From Dehalococcoidia bacterium (lineage in GTDB: Bacteria; Chloroflexota; Dehalococcoidia; Lucifugimonadales; Lucifugimonadaceae), in contig JAJEGY010000021.1 of the NCBI GenBank assembly GCA_022819585.1, forward strand, positions 1 to 64,000: 64,000 bases of DNA, written 5' to 3'. The number at the start of each line of letters is the position of its first letter. Position 1 is the first letter of the stretch. This document shows positions 1 to 8,055 of the stretch, in pieces. Position numbers and translations under genes: made by a program. The notes beneath the pieces are model-generated. The model did not search any database and had not been told where the DNA came from. It saw only the letters and a program-made list of their open reading frames with translations.

Positions 1-1206
1 CACATACTCCTCAGTCAGGTCGCATCCCCAGGCCTCGCCGAAGCCGTCGCCGCAGTGCAGATCGACCCGCAACTCGACCTCAGGATGATCCAACGCCGCT
101 ATCACGCTCTGGACGTTATATGCGATCGCTTTGCCCTCGAACACGATCTGAATCCCGTTCACGAAGATGTCGATCTTCGATTCAACGAGCGGAATGCCGG
201 TCTTACCTACCGCCATCATGATCCGCCCCCAGTTCGGGTCTCGACCGTACACCGCTGTTCGCACCAACAACGATGCAGCCACCGAACGCGCGGCTTTGCG
301 TGCATCTGCGTCCGAGTACGCGCCCTCCACAATCGCGGTGATCAAGTGCCGCGCACCTTCTCCGTCTCGCGCCAACTCGATGGCGAGATGACGGTTGACA
401 TATTTGACTGCACTCACGAACTTCGCCGAGTCAGCATCTCCACCAGCAACTCTAGGACTACCCGACGCACCATTCGCCAGAATAGCCACCGTATCGTTCG
501 TACTCTGATCGCCATCGATATCGATCTGGTTGAAGCTCAGCGTCACTGCTTCCGAAAGAGTCGACTGGAGGAACGATTGCTCAACATCAGCGTCCGTCGA
601 GATGAAGCACAGCATCGTTGCCATGTTCGGGTGGATCATCCCCGCTCCTTTAGCGCATCCACCCACGGTCACTGTGGAACCGTCACTCGCCTCATACTGC
701 ACCGCCACCTGCTTGGGATGCGTGTCTGTCGTCATGATCGCCTTCGCGAACTCCAGACCCGCATCGTCGCCGGCTCGAACACCAATCCGCGGCGTGTAGT
801 CCCTGATCAAATTCATCGGGAGTTCAACGCCGATCACGCCGGTCGATGCCACTAACACCTCATTCGCATTCACCCCGAGTTGCGAGGCACCTATCGATGC
901 CACATCTCGCGCATCGATCAATCCCTGTTCGCCAACCGAACAGTTCGCACACCCACTATTCGCGATAACTGCCCTCGCATTACCACGCGCAACTACATCC
1001 TTCGACACTGTCACCGAGGGGGACATGATGCTGTTCCGCGTGAAAGTTCCGGCAACGGTGCAATCTCGCTCGGAATAGAGCAGACCCAGGTCGTACTTGT
1101 CTTCCCCCGGCGTCTTGATGCCGGCGAAGACACCACCGGCCTTGAAACCTTGTGCCGACGCGACACCGCCGCCGTCTACTATCGTCAGATCGTTATCGTT
1201 AGACAT
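1..1206 (-). CDS. argJ: Bifunctional glutamate N-acetyltransferase/N-acetylglutamate synthase ArgJ (3' end cut by window)
   Basis: ArgJ moves the acetyl group from N-acetylornithine to glutamate in the cyclic arginine pathway and may also make N-acetylglutamate from acetyl-CoA. I translated the minus strand from the ATG at 1206: 402 codons stay open to base 1. Visible hallmarks are ANSGCAN near the N-terminus, STGVIG, the KGxGMIxPNMATML block whose Thr197 is the family's autoprocessing nucleophile, and a C-terminal WGCDLTEEYV. The family normally ends a few residues after this block, so only the last residues and the stop are missing. It is divergent from the oxidoreductase at 1354; a stem-loop lies in its leader. 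Other arginine genes may lie beyond base 1. Identity is certain from the motifs; whether it is mono- or bifunctional cannot be told. Confidence 0.95.
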   Translation of the reverse strand, partial: MSNDNDLTIVDGGGVASAQGFKAGGVFAGIKTPGEDKYDLGLLYSERDCTVAGTFTRNSIMSPSVTVSKDVVARGNARAVIANSGCANCSVGEQGLIDARDVASIGASQLGVNANEVLVASTGVIGVELPMNLIRDYTPRIGVRAGDDAGLEFAKAIMTTDTHPKQVAVQYEASDGSTVTVGGCAKGAGMIHPNMATMLCFISTDADVEQSFLQSTLSEAVTLSFNQIDIDGDQSTNDTVAILANGASGSPRVAGGDADSAKFVSAVKYVNRHLAIELARDGEGARHLITAIVEGAYSDADARKAARSVAASLLVRTAVYGRDPNWGRIMMAVGKTGIPLVESKIDIFVNGIQIVFEGKAIAYNVQSVIAALDHPEVELRVDLHCGDGFGEAWGCDLTEEYV

Positions 1207-1219
1207 TGCTTACATCTCA

Positions 1220-1243
1220 ACCGACACTCGTTACGCTGTCGGT
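1220..1243. promoter_or_regulatory. Inverted repeat in the argJ leader
   Basis: Seven-base arms ACCGACA and TGTCGGT flank a 10-base spacer, 14 bases upstream of the argJ start codon. It could be an operator or an RNA hairpin in the argJ leader. Nothing else in the 147-base divergent gap (1207-1353) resembles a regulator site; an AT-rich TTTATAAG at about 1290 could be a weak -10 for the rightward gene. Function is inference only. Confidence 0.3.
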
Positions 1244-1353
1244 ATTGGCCTGCTTACTCTTCAAAGGCGAAAATCACCCTATGAAATAGACTTTATAAGA
1301 GAGAAGCCACCGTCCCAATTGGCAACGTATTTTTCCTCGTCGGGGTCCTTGAA

Positions 1354-2385
1354 ATGCTCGAAACTCACAAAGCCGATGTTCTAGTCGCAGGTCAAGGTGC
1401 CGCTGCTTTCGCCGCTGCTTTATACGCCGCCAGATACCAACTCAGCACCGTCATCGTCTCCGAATCCTTCGGCGGTGAGACCGCCATCGGCGGACTCATC
1501 GAAAACTACCCCGGCGCACCAGACATCGACGGTTTTGATCTCATGCTCAAGTTCAAAGAGCAGGTCGACAAGCTCGAAGTCCCCACCATCACTCGAAACC
1601 TTGAAGCGGTCGAACCCAGCGGCGACCGTTTCATCTGCACCCTCGACGGCGGTGACATCGTGGACGCACGTTCCGTCATCCTCTGCGTTGGCCGCGAACG
1701 CCGAACTCTCGGCTTGCCCAACGAGGAGGAATGGACCGGCAAAGGCGTCTCCTACTGCTCCACTTGCGACGCGCCCCTTTACCGAAACAAGGAAGCCGCT
1801 GCTGTCGTCGGTGGCGGTAATGCTGCAACCGAAGGCGCGATCCTACTCGCACGATACGCCAAACACGTCTATCTCATTTACCGAGGAGACGAACTCTGGC
1901 GACCAGAGCCGATTCAGCTAAAAGTTCTGTCTCAAATCCCTAACGTCCGCGTCCTGTTGAACACAACGGTCACTGAACTCATCGGGACGGACCTCGCCGG
2001 ATTGACTTCCATCCGAATCTCACGACCGATGGACGACAACGAGACCGTCAACATCCATCCCGACCAGACCGAGCCGATGAACAAGTCTCGCGAAGACGAC
2101 CACGGCAAAGACGTCATCGACCTTGATGGCATCTTCATCGAGGCTGGTGCCGACCCTCGGCTGGAAATCCCCAACATGCTCGGACTCGACCTCAACGAAG
2201 AGACCGACGAAGTGCACGTAGACCGCGGGCAACGGACCAGCATGCCAGGCGTCTACGCCGCCGGCGACCTGACCGACGGCACATCTCTCAAACAGACCGT
2301 TACTGCCGCATCACAAGGTGCCATCGCTGCACTCTCCGCGTATGGCTACGTCCTAGCAGGCGAACACCACTACGAAGCGGCTTGA
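1354..2385 (+). CDS. Thioredoxin-reductase-like FAD/NAD(P)H pyridine nucleotide-disulfide oxidoreductase
   Basis: 343 residues with the two Rossmann folds of the low-Mr thioredoxin reductase family: an N-terminal FAD-binding strand (VAGQGAAAFAAALYAARY, residues 11-28), the ENYPG segment, the redox pair CSTC at residues 135-138, a second dinucleotide fold at VVGGGNAATE (151-160), and the C-terminal GVYAAGDLTDG FAD motif. The first glycine motif is GxGxxA rather than GxGxxG. A charged insertion of about 20 residues (around 225-250) precedes the last FAD segment and is unusual. No thioredoxin gene is adjacent; instead a DUF362 gene follows, with its possible first codon overlapping this stop. 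It likely reduces a disulfide protein or another partner. The ATG at 1354 has only a poor ribosome site, so the start is approximate. Confidence 0.88.
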   Translation: MLETHKADVLVAGQGAAAFAAALYAARYQLSTVIVSESFGGETAIGGLIENYPGAPDIDGFDLMLKFKEQVDKLEVPTITRNLEAVEPSGDRFICTLDGGDIVDARSVILCVGRERRTLGLPNEEEWTGKGVSYCSTCDAPLYRNKEAAAVVGGGNAATEGAILLARYAKHVYLIYRGDELWRPEPIQLKVLSQIPNVRVLLNTTVTELIGTDLAGLTSIRISRPMDDNETVNIHPDQTEPMNKSREDDHGKDVIDLDGIFIEAGADPRLEIPNMLGLDLNEETDEVHVDRGQRTSMPGVYAAGDLTDGTSLKQTVTAASQGAIAALSAYGYVLAGEHHYEAA

Positions 2386-2420
2386 TCTACCACAACCACC
2401 ATCGCCATGAAGGCGTAACA

Positions 2421-3569
2421 ATGAGAGCGCCGATCAGCACAACTTCGCAGGAACGTCTAGTAACCGCGCCCGACATTCCGCACGTTGAACCCAAACTCGG
2501 AACGGTCGCCGTTCTCTACACCAAACCGGAAACCGTTCTAAGCGACTATGCCGACTTGATGGATCTGGCGGGATACCGGGATTCGCTCACACCGGACATT
2601 CCCACTCTCCTGAAAGTAAACATCTCTTGGCAGCACTACTACCCCGCCTGCTCAACTGCCCCTTGGCAGATTGAAGGGGTGGCGAATAAGTTGCGAGCCG
2701 ATGGCTTTGATGACCTGACCGCGGCACACAACGGGACAGTGGTCGTTGATCCTGTCGAAGGCCGTATCAAAAACAAACACGCCAGTGTCGAAGATCGGCT
2801 CGACATCCCGCACGTCATCCTCGACACTCCTGAGATGGAGTGGGTGCGTTACAAACCCCAAGCCGAGATGCTCGTACTAAACGACATCTACAAAGACGGC
2901 ATCTACATCCCCGAGATGCTTCTCGGGACCAACATCATCCAACTCCCGACCGTCAAGACCCATGTCTTCACCCAAATGACCGGCGCCATGAAGAACGCTT
3001 TCGGCGGTCTATTGCACCGATACCGTCACTGGACTCATGCCCAGATACACGAAACCCTCGTTGACCTTTTGCAGATCCAACGCGAGATTCACAGCGGCCT
3101 TTTCGCCGTCATGGATGGGACATTTGCAGGCGATGGTCCCGGCCCGCGAGCCATGCGCATCCACACGAAGAACATCATTCTCGCCTCGGCGGATCAGGTG
3201 GCGATCGACGCAGTAGCTGCCAAACTCATGGGTTTCGATCCTATGTCCATACCCAAAATCCGCATCGCACACGAAATGGGACTAGGCATCGGCAACCCCG
3301 CCGAAATAGAAATCAAGGGCGACGACATCGCCAATGTCAAATGGGACTTCTCCCCAAACGAAAACACCTTTGCATCCCGGGGTCAAAAACTCATCTACTG
3401 GGGACCGTTGAAACCACTTGAGGGCATGTTGCTGCGATCACCCATCACTCCTTGGGCGTTTGTGGCCTCGAATCTCTATCACAACGAATTTTGGCTCCGG
3501 TTTGTGGGCCGCAAACGCGTCAAAGAAGCTCTGAAAACCCCTTGGGGAGAATTCTTCAGGAAGTATTGA
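2421..3569 (+). CDS. DUF362 domain protein
   Basis: About 382 residues. The conserved DUF362 features are visible: KTHVFTQMTGAMKNAFGG in the middle, VMDGTFAGDGPGPR, and SADQVAIDAVAAKLMGFDP towards the C-terminus. Many DUF362 proteins carry a 4Fe-4S pair; no ferredoxin-type cysteine cluster is visible here, so this is the cluster-less form. The biochemical role of the family is not established. An upstream in-frame TTG at 2382 would overlap the stop of the thioredoxin-reductase-like gene. I prefer the ATG at 2421 because AAGGCG lies just before it. Tight spacing says the two genes are co-transcribed and may act together in a redox step. Confidence 0.85.
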   Translation: MRAPISTTSQERLVTAPDIPHVEPKLGTVAVLYTKPETVLSDYADLMDLAGYRDSLTPDIPTLLKVNISWQHYYPACSTAPWQIEGVANKLRADGFDDLTAAHNGTVVVDPVEGRIKNKHASVEDRLDIPHVILDTPEMEWVRYKPQAEMLVLNDIYKDGIYIPEMLLGTNIIQLPTVKTHVFTQMTGAMKNAFGGLLHRYRHWTHAQIHETLVDLLQIQREIHSGLFAVMDGTFAGDGPGPRAMRIHTKNIILASADQVAIDAVAAKLMGFDPMSIPKIRIAHEMGLGIGNPAEIEIKGDDIANVKWDFSPNENTFASRGQKLIYWGPLKPLEGMLLRSPITPWAFVASNLYHNEFWLRFVGRKRVKEALKTPWGEFFRKY

Positions 3570-3672
3570 AGGCCTCGGAACGGTCATCGCTCCGTTGAAT
3601 AAAACCCGTCCTTGAGTTAACCTTAAATGTCAGGCATTGGAGCGAATTCGCACAGTGTCACCGTCCGAAAAC

Positions 3673-3749
3673 GGCCCCGTGGTGTAGTGGCCTAACACGC
3701 CTCCCTGTCAAGGAGGAGATCGGCAGTTCGAATCTGCTCGGGGTCGCCA
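3673..3749 (+). tRNA. tRNA-Asp (GTC)
   Basis: A complete cloverleaf. Acceptor GGCCCCG pairs with CGGGGTC (one G-T), discriminator G, and CCA is encoded. The anticodon stem CCTCC/GGAGG closes the loop CTGTCAA, giving anticodon GTC. The T loop is TTCGAAT. It stands alone between the DUF362 gene and the VOC gene. Confidence 0.97.
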
Positions 3750-3820
3750 CTTCTTCTCTCTGCCCCAATTCGAATTCGTAGAATCGCGCCAAATCGATAA
3801 CTCGCACACGCAGATAGTCT

Positions 3821-4198
3821 ATGAGCCTCTACGAAGCCGCCTTTCCGTTCCAAGACGATGTCCTAGCGCTCCCAGTCTCAGACATCGACGACACGGCTAA
3901 ATGGTACGCCGAGGCCTTCGGCCTGATCGAAGTCGAACGTCACGACGCCCCTGTCCGAACCGTCATCATGGAACGCGACGATACCCGCATTGGCTTCGCA
4001 ATCAACGGTGGCGATCCCACTCAAGATGGCGCCGCTATCCGAGTATCCGACATCCACCGTGCCAAAGAGGAGCTTGAAAGCAACGGCGTTGAAACATCAA
4101 ACTGGCGCATCGACGAACGCGACGGCCGCAGACTCCAAGTTTTTTTCGTTGTAGCTCCTGACGGCCTCTGCTATTACTTCCACCAACCTATCGACTGA
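3821..4198 (+). CDS. VOC-fold (glyoxalase/bleomycin-resistance type) protein
   Basis: 125 residues matching a single vicinal-oxygen-chelate unit: an N-terminal strand (LALPVSDIDDTAKWYAEAFGL) typical of glyoxalase/dioxygenase-like proteins, then RTVIMERDDTRIGFAINGG and a C-terminal half ending FVVAPDGLCYYFHQ. A single VOC unit usually dimerises to form the metal site. The substrate cannot be told. It sits 60 bases ahead of an enolase-superfamily dehydratase on the same strand, so a role in the same small-molecule catabolic step is possible but not shown. Confidence 0.8.
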   Translation: MSLYEAAFPFQDDVLALPVSDIDDTAKWYAEAFGLIEVERHDAPVRTVIMERDDTRIGFAINGGDPTQDGAAIRVSDIHRAKEELESNGVETSNWRIDERDGRRLQVFFVVAPDGLCYYFHQPID

Positions 4199-4258
4199 TC
4201 CCTTCCGTCACGGCGAAGCCTCCCTTATCATTCCCTATGGAATATAAGGAGTCCCCTG

Positions 4259-5470
4259 ATGAAGATCACCGATCTCAAGTGCGCCATCATCGGCGATAAC
4301 CCCATTGTCCGCATCACGACCGACGAAGGTATCGACGGCTTCGGCCAGGCGGAGTGGACAAAACCCTACCTTAAGCCATTCGTCCTTTACTACAAGGACG
4401 CGATCCTTGATCAAGATCCTACCGATGTGGAACGCGTCGTGAGTCGCATTCGCAGGCTTGGCAGCTTCAAACCCTGGGGCGCTGCGGTCAGCGCCATCGA
4501 AGTGGCACTTTGGGACATCGCCGGTAAAGCGGCTGGAGTGCCGGTGTATAAACTCCTCGGCGGCAAGGTCAGAGACAAGGTGCGTGTCTACAACGGCGGA
4601 GTGCGCGTTCCGCTTAAAGGCAACGATCCAGAGCACTATGCCGAAAATATGGCCGCGATGAAGGAGTTCAAAGAGGGCTTCTCCATAATCAAGCAGGGCA
4701 TCTCGTTCCACTCCCAGATGGCCGCTGAGGTGCCTAACTACTTCTACGGCGAATTGCCGAAATATAGCGGGCCGCCGCGCGGTGGGGTGCGTCCCCCGGT
4801 CGGAGGACCACTCACCGAGCAGGGGCTGAAACACACCATCGCCTGCGTAGAGGCCATGAAGGATGTGCTTGGCGATGAGGTCGGACTCGCCCTTGACTGC
4901 GGTCCCGGAATGACGGTTCACGACACACTCAGGCTTGCCAAAGCACTCGAACCGCTGAACATCATGTGGCTCGAAGACACCATCACCGGCGACTACACGC
5001 CGTACGTCCTCCCCGAACTCTTCCGTGAAGTTCAGATGCAAACCTCCACGCCGATCCATACCGGCGAGCAGATCTATCTCCGCCAGAACTTCAAAGACCT
5101 AATCGAAACCAAAGCTGTGAGAGTCATCGGCCCCGATCCCCTCGACGTCGGCGGCTTGGCCGAACTCAAGTGGATCGCAGAGTACGCGGACATGCATGGC
5201 ATTATGATTGCCCCTCATGGCGTTGCAGACGGTCTGATCGGAGTGGCCGCGCACGTCCATCTTGCCGCAACTCTCCCACGGAACTACATCGCCCTTGAAT
5301 ATCCGGCAGGCAAACCCGAATGGTGGTACGGCATCATCGACGGACTGCCCGACCCGATCGTCGAAGATAGCCATATCAAAGTCTGGGACACTCCCGGACT
5401 AGGCGTCCAATTCAACATCCCCGAAGCGAAGAAACACCTTTTGGACGAGGATAAAGGGTTTTTCGACTAA
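4259..5470 (+). CDS. Mandelate racemase/muconate lactonizing (enolase superfamily) dehydratase
   Basis: 403 residues with the enolase-superfamily capping domain followed by the TIM barrel. Metal ligands are readable as Asp213 (ALDCGPG), Glu239 (WLEDT) and Glu270 (HTGEQ). A general-base candidate is His320 (IAPHGVADG), and Lys145 (IIKQG) lies on the second barrel strand. This arrangement suits acid-sugar dehydratases of the galactonate/mannonate-like subgroups, which convert aldonates to 2-keto-3-deoxy acids. The exact substrate is not readable. A strong ribosome site, AAGGAG, lies eight bases before the ATG. It ends 25 bases before the convergent VapC gene. It belongs to a different subgroup from the second enolase-family gene at 37585. 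Confidence 0.88.
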   Translation: MKITDLKCAIIGDNPIVRITTDEGIDGFGQAEWTKPYLKPFVLYYKDAILDQDPTDVERVVSRIRRLGSFKPWGAAVSAIEVALWDIAGKAAGVPVYKLLGGKVRDKVRVYNGGVRVPLKGNDPEHYAENMAAMKEFKEGFSIIKQGISFHSQMAAEVPNYFYGELPKYSGPPRGGVRPPVGGPLTEQGLKHTIACVEAMKDVLGDEVGLALDCGPGMTVHDTLRLAKALEPLNIMWLEDTITGDYTPYVLPELFREVQMQTSTPIHTGEQIYLRQNFKDLIETKAVRVIGPDPLDVGGLAELKWIAEYADMHGIMIAPHGVADGLIGVAAHVHLAATLPRNYIALEYPAGKPEWWYGIIDGLPDPIVEDSHIKVWDTPGLGVQFNIPEAKKHLLDEDKGFFD

Positions 5471-5495
5471 ACCGAGGCGGCTACCCGACACATCC

Positions 5496-5900
5496 TCACA
5501 CCCTCGCGTCGTGCCGTTGCAAATCACCTTCCCATCGCAACAACCTGCCGTCCGCGGTGACCAAGGTCCCACCAAGAGTCATAGCCGTGGCGACGATTAT
5601 TCGATCCGCTGGATCGTTCGGCAGCCCTTCGACCTCGGTTGACAGAATCCCAATTTCCCCTGTTAATGGGATTTCCTCAACACCCAGCGATAACGCTGTT
5701 TGATGCCAAAACCGAGCCGAAACCTCCATGCGTAGGCGACCTTTTCCTAAGAGCATCCCAATCTCCCAGAAGGAAAACGAAGACACGAACAGACTTCCTT
5801 CCCACAGTGCCTGATCAATTGCTCGACGAGCCGTTGAACCGAGGCTATAGTCTCCATCCACGAACCAAATCAACGCGTTGGTATCAAGGACGGTGCTCAT
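5496..5900 (-). CDS. vapC: VapC-type PIN-domain toxin
   Basis: 134 residues forming one PIN domain. Acidic metal-site residues are Asp6 (VLDTNALIW), Glu46 (FWEIG), Asp96/Asp99 (NDPADRIIVATA) and Asp117 (TADGRLL). PIN toxins are Mg-dependent RNases that cut specific RNAs, often tRNA or rRNA. The ATG at 5900 overlaps the stop of the antitoxin gene as TAATG, so I prefer it to an in-frame ATG 18 bases upstream. This gives translational coupling. It is the second gene of a toxin-antitoxin operon whose operator is at 6187-6212. Confidence 0.92.
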   Translation of the reverse strand: MSTVLDTNALIWFVDGDYSLGSTARRAIDQALWEGSLFVSSFSFWEIGMLLGKGRLRMEVSARFWHQTALSLGVEEIPLTGEIGILSTEVEGLPNDPADRIIVATAMTLGGTLVTADGRLLRWEGDLQRHDARV

Positions 5901-6172
5901 TATTTCATCGCGTCCCACTCAACGTCTATCGGGGAAATGATGTCGCCCTTATACGTGATCATTCCGCGCATCGCACCGAACATCGATTTCCGCAGTTCAC
6001 GGGGCTGAGACAACTCAGCAACCGGTTTCCCGCGCTTGGTGATCACAACCCGCTCCCCGGTCTCCGCCACCTCGTCCATGATCTTCAAACACTTCGCTTT
6101 GAATTCGGATGCCGTGAAGGTGCGAATCTTTTTCCCGGCGATTCCTTCCTGATGAACCTCAACACTGTCCAT
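5900..6172 (-). CDS. Phd/YefM-type antitoxin partner of VapC
   Basis: 90 residues. The N-terminal half (FTASEFKAKCLKIMDEV, then GERVVITKRGKPVAELS) is the DNA-binding Phd/YefM fold. The C-terminal tail (MRGMITYKGDIISPIDVEWD) should wrap the PIN toxin. A very strong ribosome site, GAGGAGG, precedes the ATG, fitting the usual excess of antitoxin over toxin. The protein probably represses its own operon through the tandem site just upstream. Confidence 0.9.
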   Translation of the reverse strand: MDSVEVHQEGIAGKKIRTFTASEFKAKCLKIMDEVAETGERVVITKRGKPVAELSQPRELRKSMFGAMRGMITYKGDIISPIDVEWDAMK

Positions 6173-6186
6173 CGCGCCCTCCTCGA

Positions 6187-6212
6187 ATGACTATGGTCAT
6201 GACTATGGTCAT
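6187..6212. promoter_or_regulatory. Tandem operator of the toxin-antitoxin operon
   Basis: The 12-mer ATGACTATGGTC occurs twice head-to-tail and is followed by AT. Each unit is a short dyad (ATGAC...GTCAT), so the site is two adjacent near-palindromes. It lies 15 bases upstream of the antitoxin start codon, where Phd-family dimers normally bind cooperatively to repress their own promoter. Confidence 0.7.
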
Positions 6213-6246
6213 TTATGCTATCATGCCACTCGGCGAAACGGCCAGC

Positions 6247-7104
6247 CTATCCCATGCCCCGCCAGTAACGTCGACCTTCCCACCTAACGATCGTCCCCCA
6301 ACCCGGCGGGCTGAGATGGCTTCCCAACACGGTCATGCCTTCTCGCTCCGCACGATCCAACACTTCATGTCGGACCTTCATCGCCTCGGCCGGATCCGTA
6401 TCCAGTGCGAACGGTAGATCGGTGTCTGTGGCATGCATCGGATTAATCAGGATGTCGCCTACGAACAGCGCCCGTTCCCTGCCAGATGAAAGGAGTAGTG
6501 CCATATGGCCGGGGGTATGGCCGGGGGTTGGGACGGCTGTTATGCCGGTCGCCAGTTCCGTCTCGCCATCCATCAAGTCCAAAACGCCGATCTCATCGAG
6601 AGGTATGACGCTTCGCTCGATCGGCTCCATTCCGAACTCGCTGTCTTCGTCCGGAACGGTGAAGTGCTCCCAGTCTGCACGGTGCACCGTGTATCGGGCA
6701 TTGCTGAATGTAGGGACATTACTCGTGGCCGGATCGATGTTCCAACCCACATGGTCAGCGTGTAGATGCGACATGAAGACAGTGTCGATGTCATCGGTGG
6801 CGATGCCTTTTCTCGCCATATCGTCCATTAACTCAGCCGATGTCTCAGAGCCCAACATCCTCCCATGCGGACCAAACCCCGTGTCCGCGATCACGTTCTT
6901 CCCTGCTGACGACATCATGAACACGCCTAGATTCATCAAGAAGTGCTGGCCAGAAAAACACTCGGGGAATATGTCGTAATAGTGAGACCAGTGCTCCAAC
7001 GGAGTATCAGAAAACATCAGCCGCGGATCAAAAACCACACCTCCATCGCTCAGGGACGTTACTTTTATGCTTCCGACATCTAGGACCTCTTGCCTCAATG
7101 TCAA
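6247..7104 (-). CDS. MBL-fold metallohydrolase (copy 2 of a tandem pair)
   Basis: 285 residues with the zinc motif HxHxDH at residues 113-118 (HLHADH), a downstream metal His in TPGHTPGHM, an Asp in VGDI and a His in GSHLSPPG. The layout resembles lactonase-like MBL hydrolases, but no signature fixes the substrate. It shares phrases with the next gene along its whole length (DTPLEHW, YYDIFPE, ADTGFGPHG, HVGWN), so the two are tandem paralogues. Its ATG overlaps the upstream paralogue's stop by four bases, so they are co-translated and may form a heteromer or act on related substrates. Confidence 0.88.
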   Translation of the reverse strand: MTLRQEVLDVGSIKVTSLSDGGVVFDPRLMFSDTPLEHWSHYYDIFPECFSGQHFLMNLGVFMMSSAGKNVIADTGFGPHGRMLGSETSAELMDDMARKGIATDDIDTVFMSHLHADHVGWNIDPATSNVPTFSNARYTVHRADWEHFTVPDEDSEFGMEPIERSVIPLDEIGVLDLMDGETELATGITAVPTPGHTPGHMALLLSSGRERALFVGDILINPMHATDTDLPFALDTDPAEAMKVRHEVLDRAEREGMTVLGSHLSPPGWGTIVRWEGRRYWRGMG

Positions 7105-7955
7105 AATCCTTTCCAGTAGCGCTTACCTTCCCAATGGACCAGAGTCCCCCATCCGGGCTGACTGAGATGACTGCCCAAGACGATCATCTCTTCACGCTCC
7201 GCCATGTCTAAGAGATGATGCCGAGTCTTCTTGCCCAACTCTTGGTCTGTATCTGGCCAGTACGTCAAATCTGGATCAGTCACATGCATCGGTGATCCTA
7301 GAACGTCGCCGATCAACAGCGCCCGTTCCCTGCCTGATGAGATCAACAGACTCATATGTCCCGGTGTATGGCCGGGCGTATGTATCGCTGTTATGCCTGG
7401 CGCCAGCTCCGTCTCTCCCTCTATCAGATCCAAAACTCCGGCCTCATCCAACGGAATGACGCTGCGCTTCACCGCCTCACTACGGATAGGATCACCATCC
7501 AATATCTCCGGCGACGTGAAATGTTCCCAGTCATCACGATGCACTCGATAGCGAGCGTTCTCAAACGTCGGCTTAGACAGCTCCTCCGGCCGCGTGTTCC
7601 ATCCGACATGGTCACCGTGCAGATGCGTTAGGAATACTGTACCGATCTCGTCTGTCCCGATCCCCTTCCGCGCAAAATCGTTCATCAGGTCTGCTGGAGT
7701 ATCCGACCCGAGCATCTGCCCATGCGGACCAAACCCTGTGTCCGCCACCAGAGTCTTACCCGACGAACGCATCACGAACACCCCGAGATTCAGATAGAAA
7801 TACGGCTTGGAGAAATACTCGGGGAATATGTCGTAATACTGCTCCCAATGCTCCAACGGAGTATCCGGGAACGTAATCCGCTGATCAAAGACCAACTGAC
7901 CATCACTCAGCGACGTGATGGCGATATCACCAACATTCAAGACACCTTCTGACAT
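7101..7955 (-). CDS. MBL-fold metallohydrolase (copy 1 of a tandem pair)
   Basis: 284 residues, first gene of the pair. The zinc motif HLHGDH is at residues 111-116, with later ligands in TPGHTPGHM, IGDV and GSHLSQPG. No signal peptide is visible. The start codon touches a 17-base palindrome (7955-7971) and no Shine-Dalgarno sequence is seen. TACACT lies six bases before the ATG, so the message may be leaderless. Both copies keep all metal ligands, so neither is obviously decayed. Confidence 0.88.
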   Translation of the reverse strand: MSEGVLNVGDIAITSLSDGQLVFDQRITFPDTPLEHWEQYYDIFPEYFSKPYFYLNLGVFVMRSSGKTLVADTGFGPHGQMLGSDTPADLMNDFARKGIGTDEIGTVFLTHLHGDHVGWNTRPEELSKPTFENARYRVHRDDWEHFTSPEILDGDPIRSEAVKRSVIPLDEAGVLDLIEGETELAPGITAIHTPGHTPGHMSLLISSGRERALLIGDVLGSPMHVTDPDLTYWPDTDQELGKKTRHHLLDMAEREEMIVLGSHLSQPGWGTLVHWEGKRYWKGF

Positions 7956-7971
7956 TGCTACAGTGTAGCAA
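7955..7971. promoter_or_regulatory. Perfect palindrome abutting the MBL operon start
   Basis: Arms TTGCTACA and TGTAGCAA are separated by one base, and the site touches the ATG of the first MBL gene. On the coding strand TACACT ends six bases before the ATG, as expected of a -10 box serving a leaderless transcript. A repressor bound here would cover the -10 and the start. Alternatively the RNA could fold into a six-pair hairpin. Confidence 0.5.
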
Positions 7972-8055
7972 CGATGCCAACGCTGGATGAGCTTTACGGT
8001 CTGCCTAGGAGGCTTGATCTAGTCCTTTAGGGGCGCTGGATACAGGAGGTGAATT

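Noticed and set aside
55-1284. Several + strand open frames over the argJ region
   Set aside because: They are shadows; the minus strand encodes ArgJ with all motifs.
7956-8055. Replication origin in the divergent gap near the composition switch
   Set aside because: No DnaA boxes, no AT-rich region and no dnaA/dnaN nearby.
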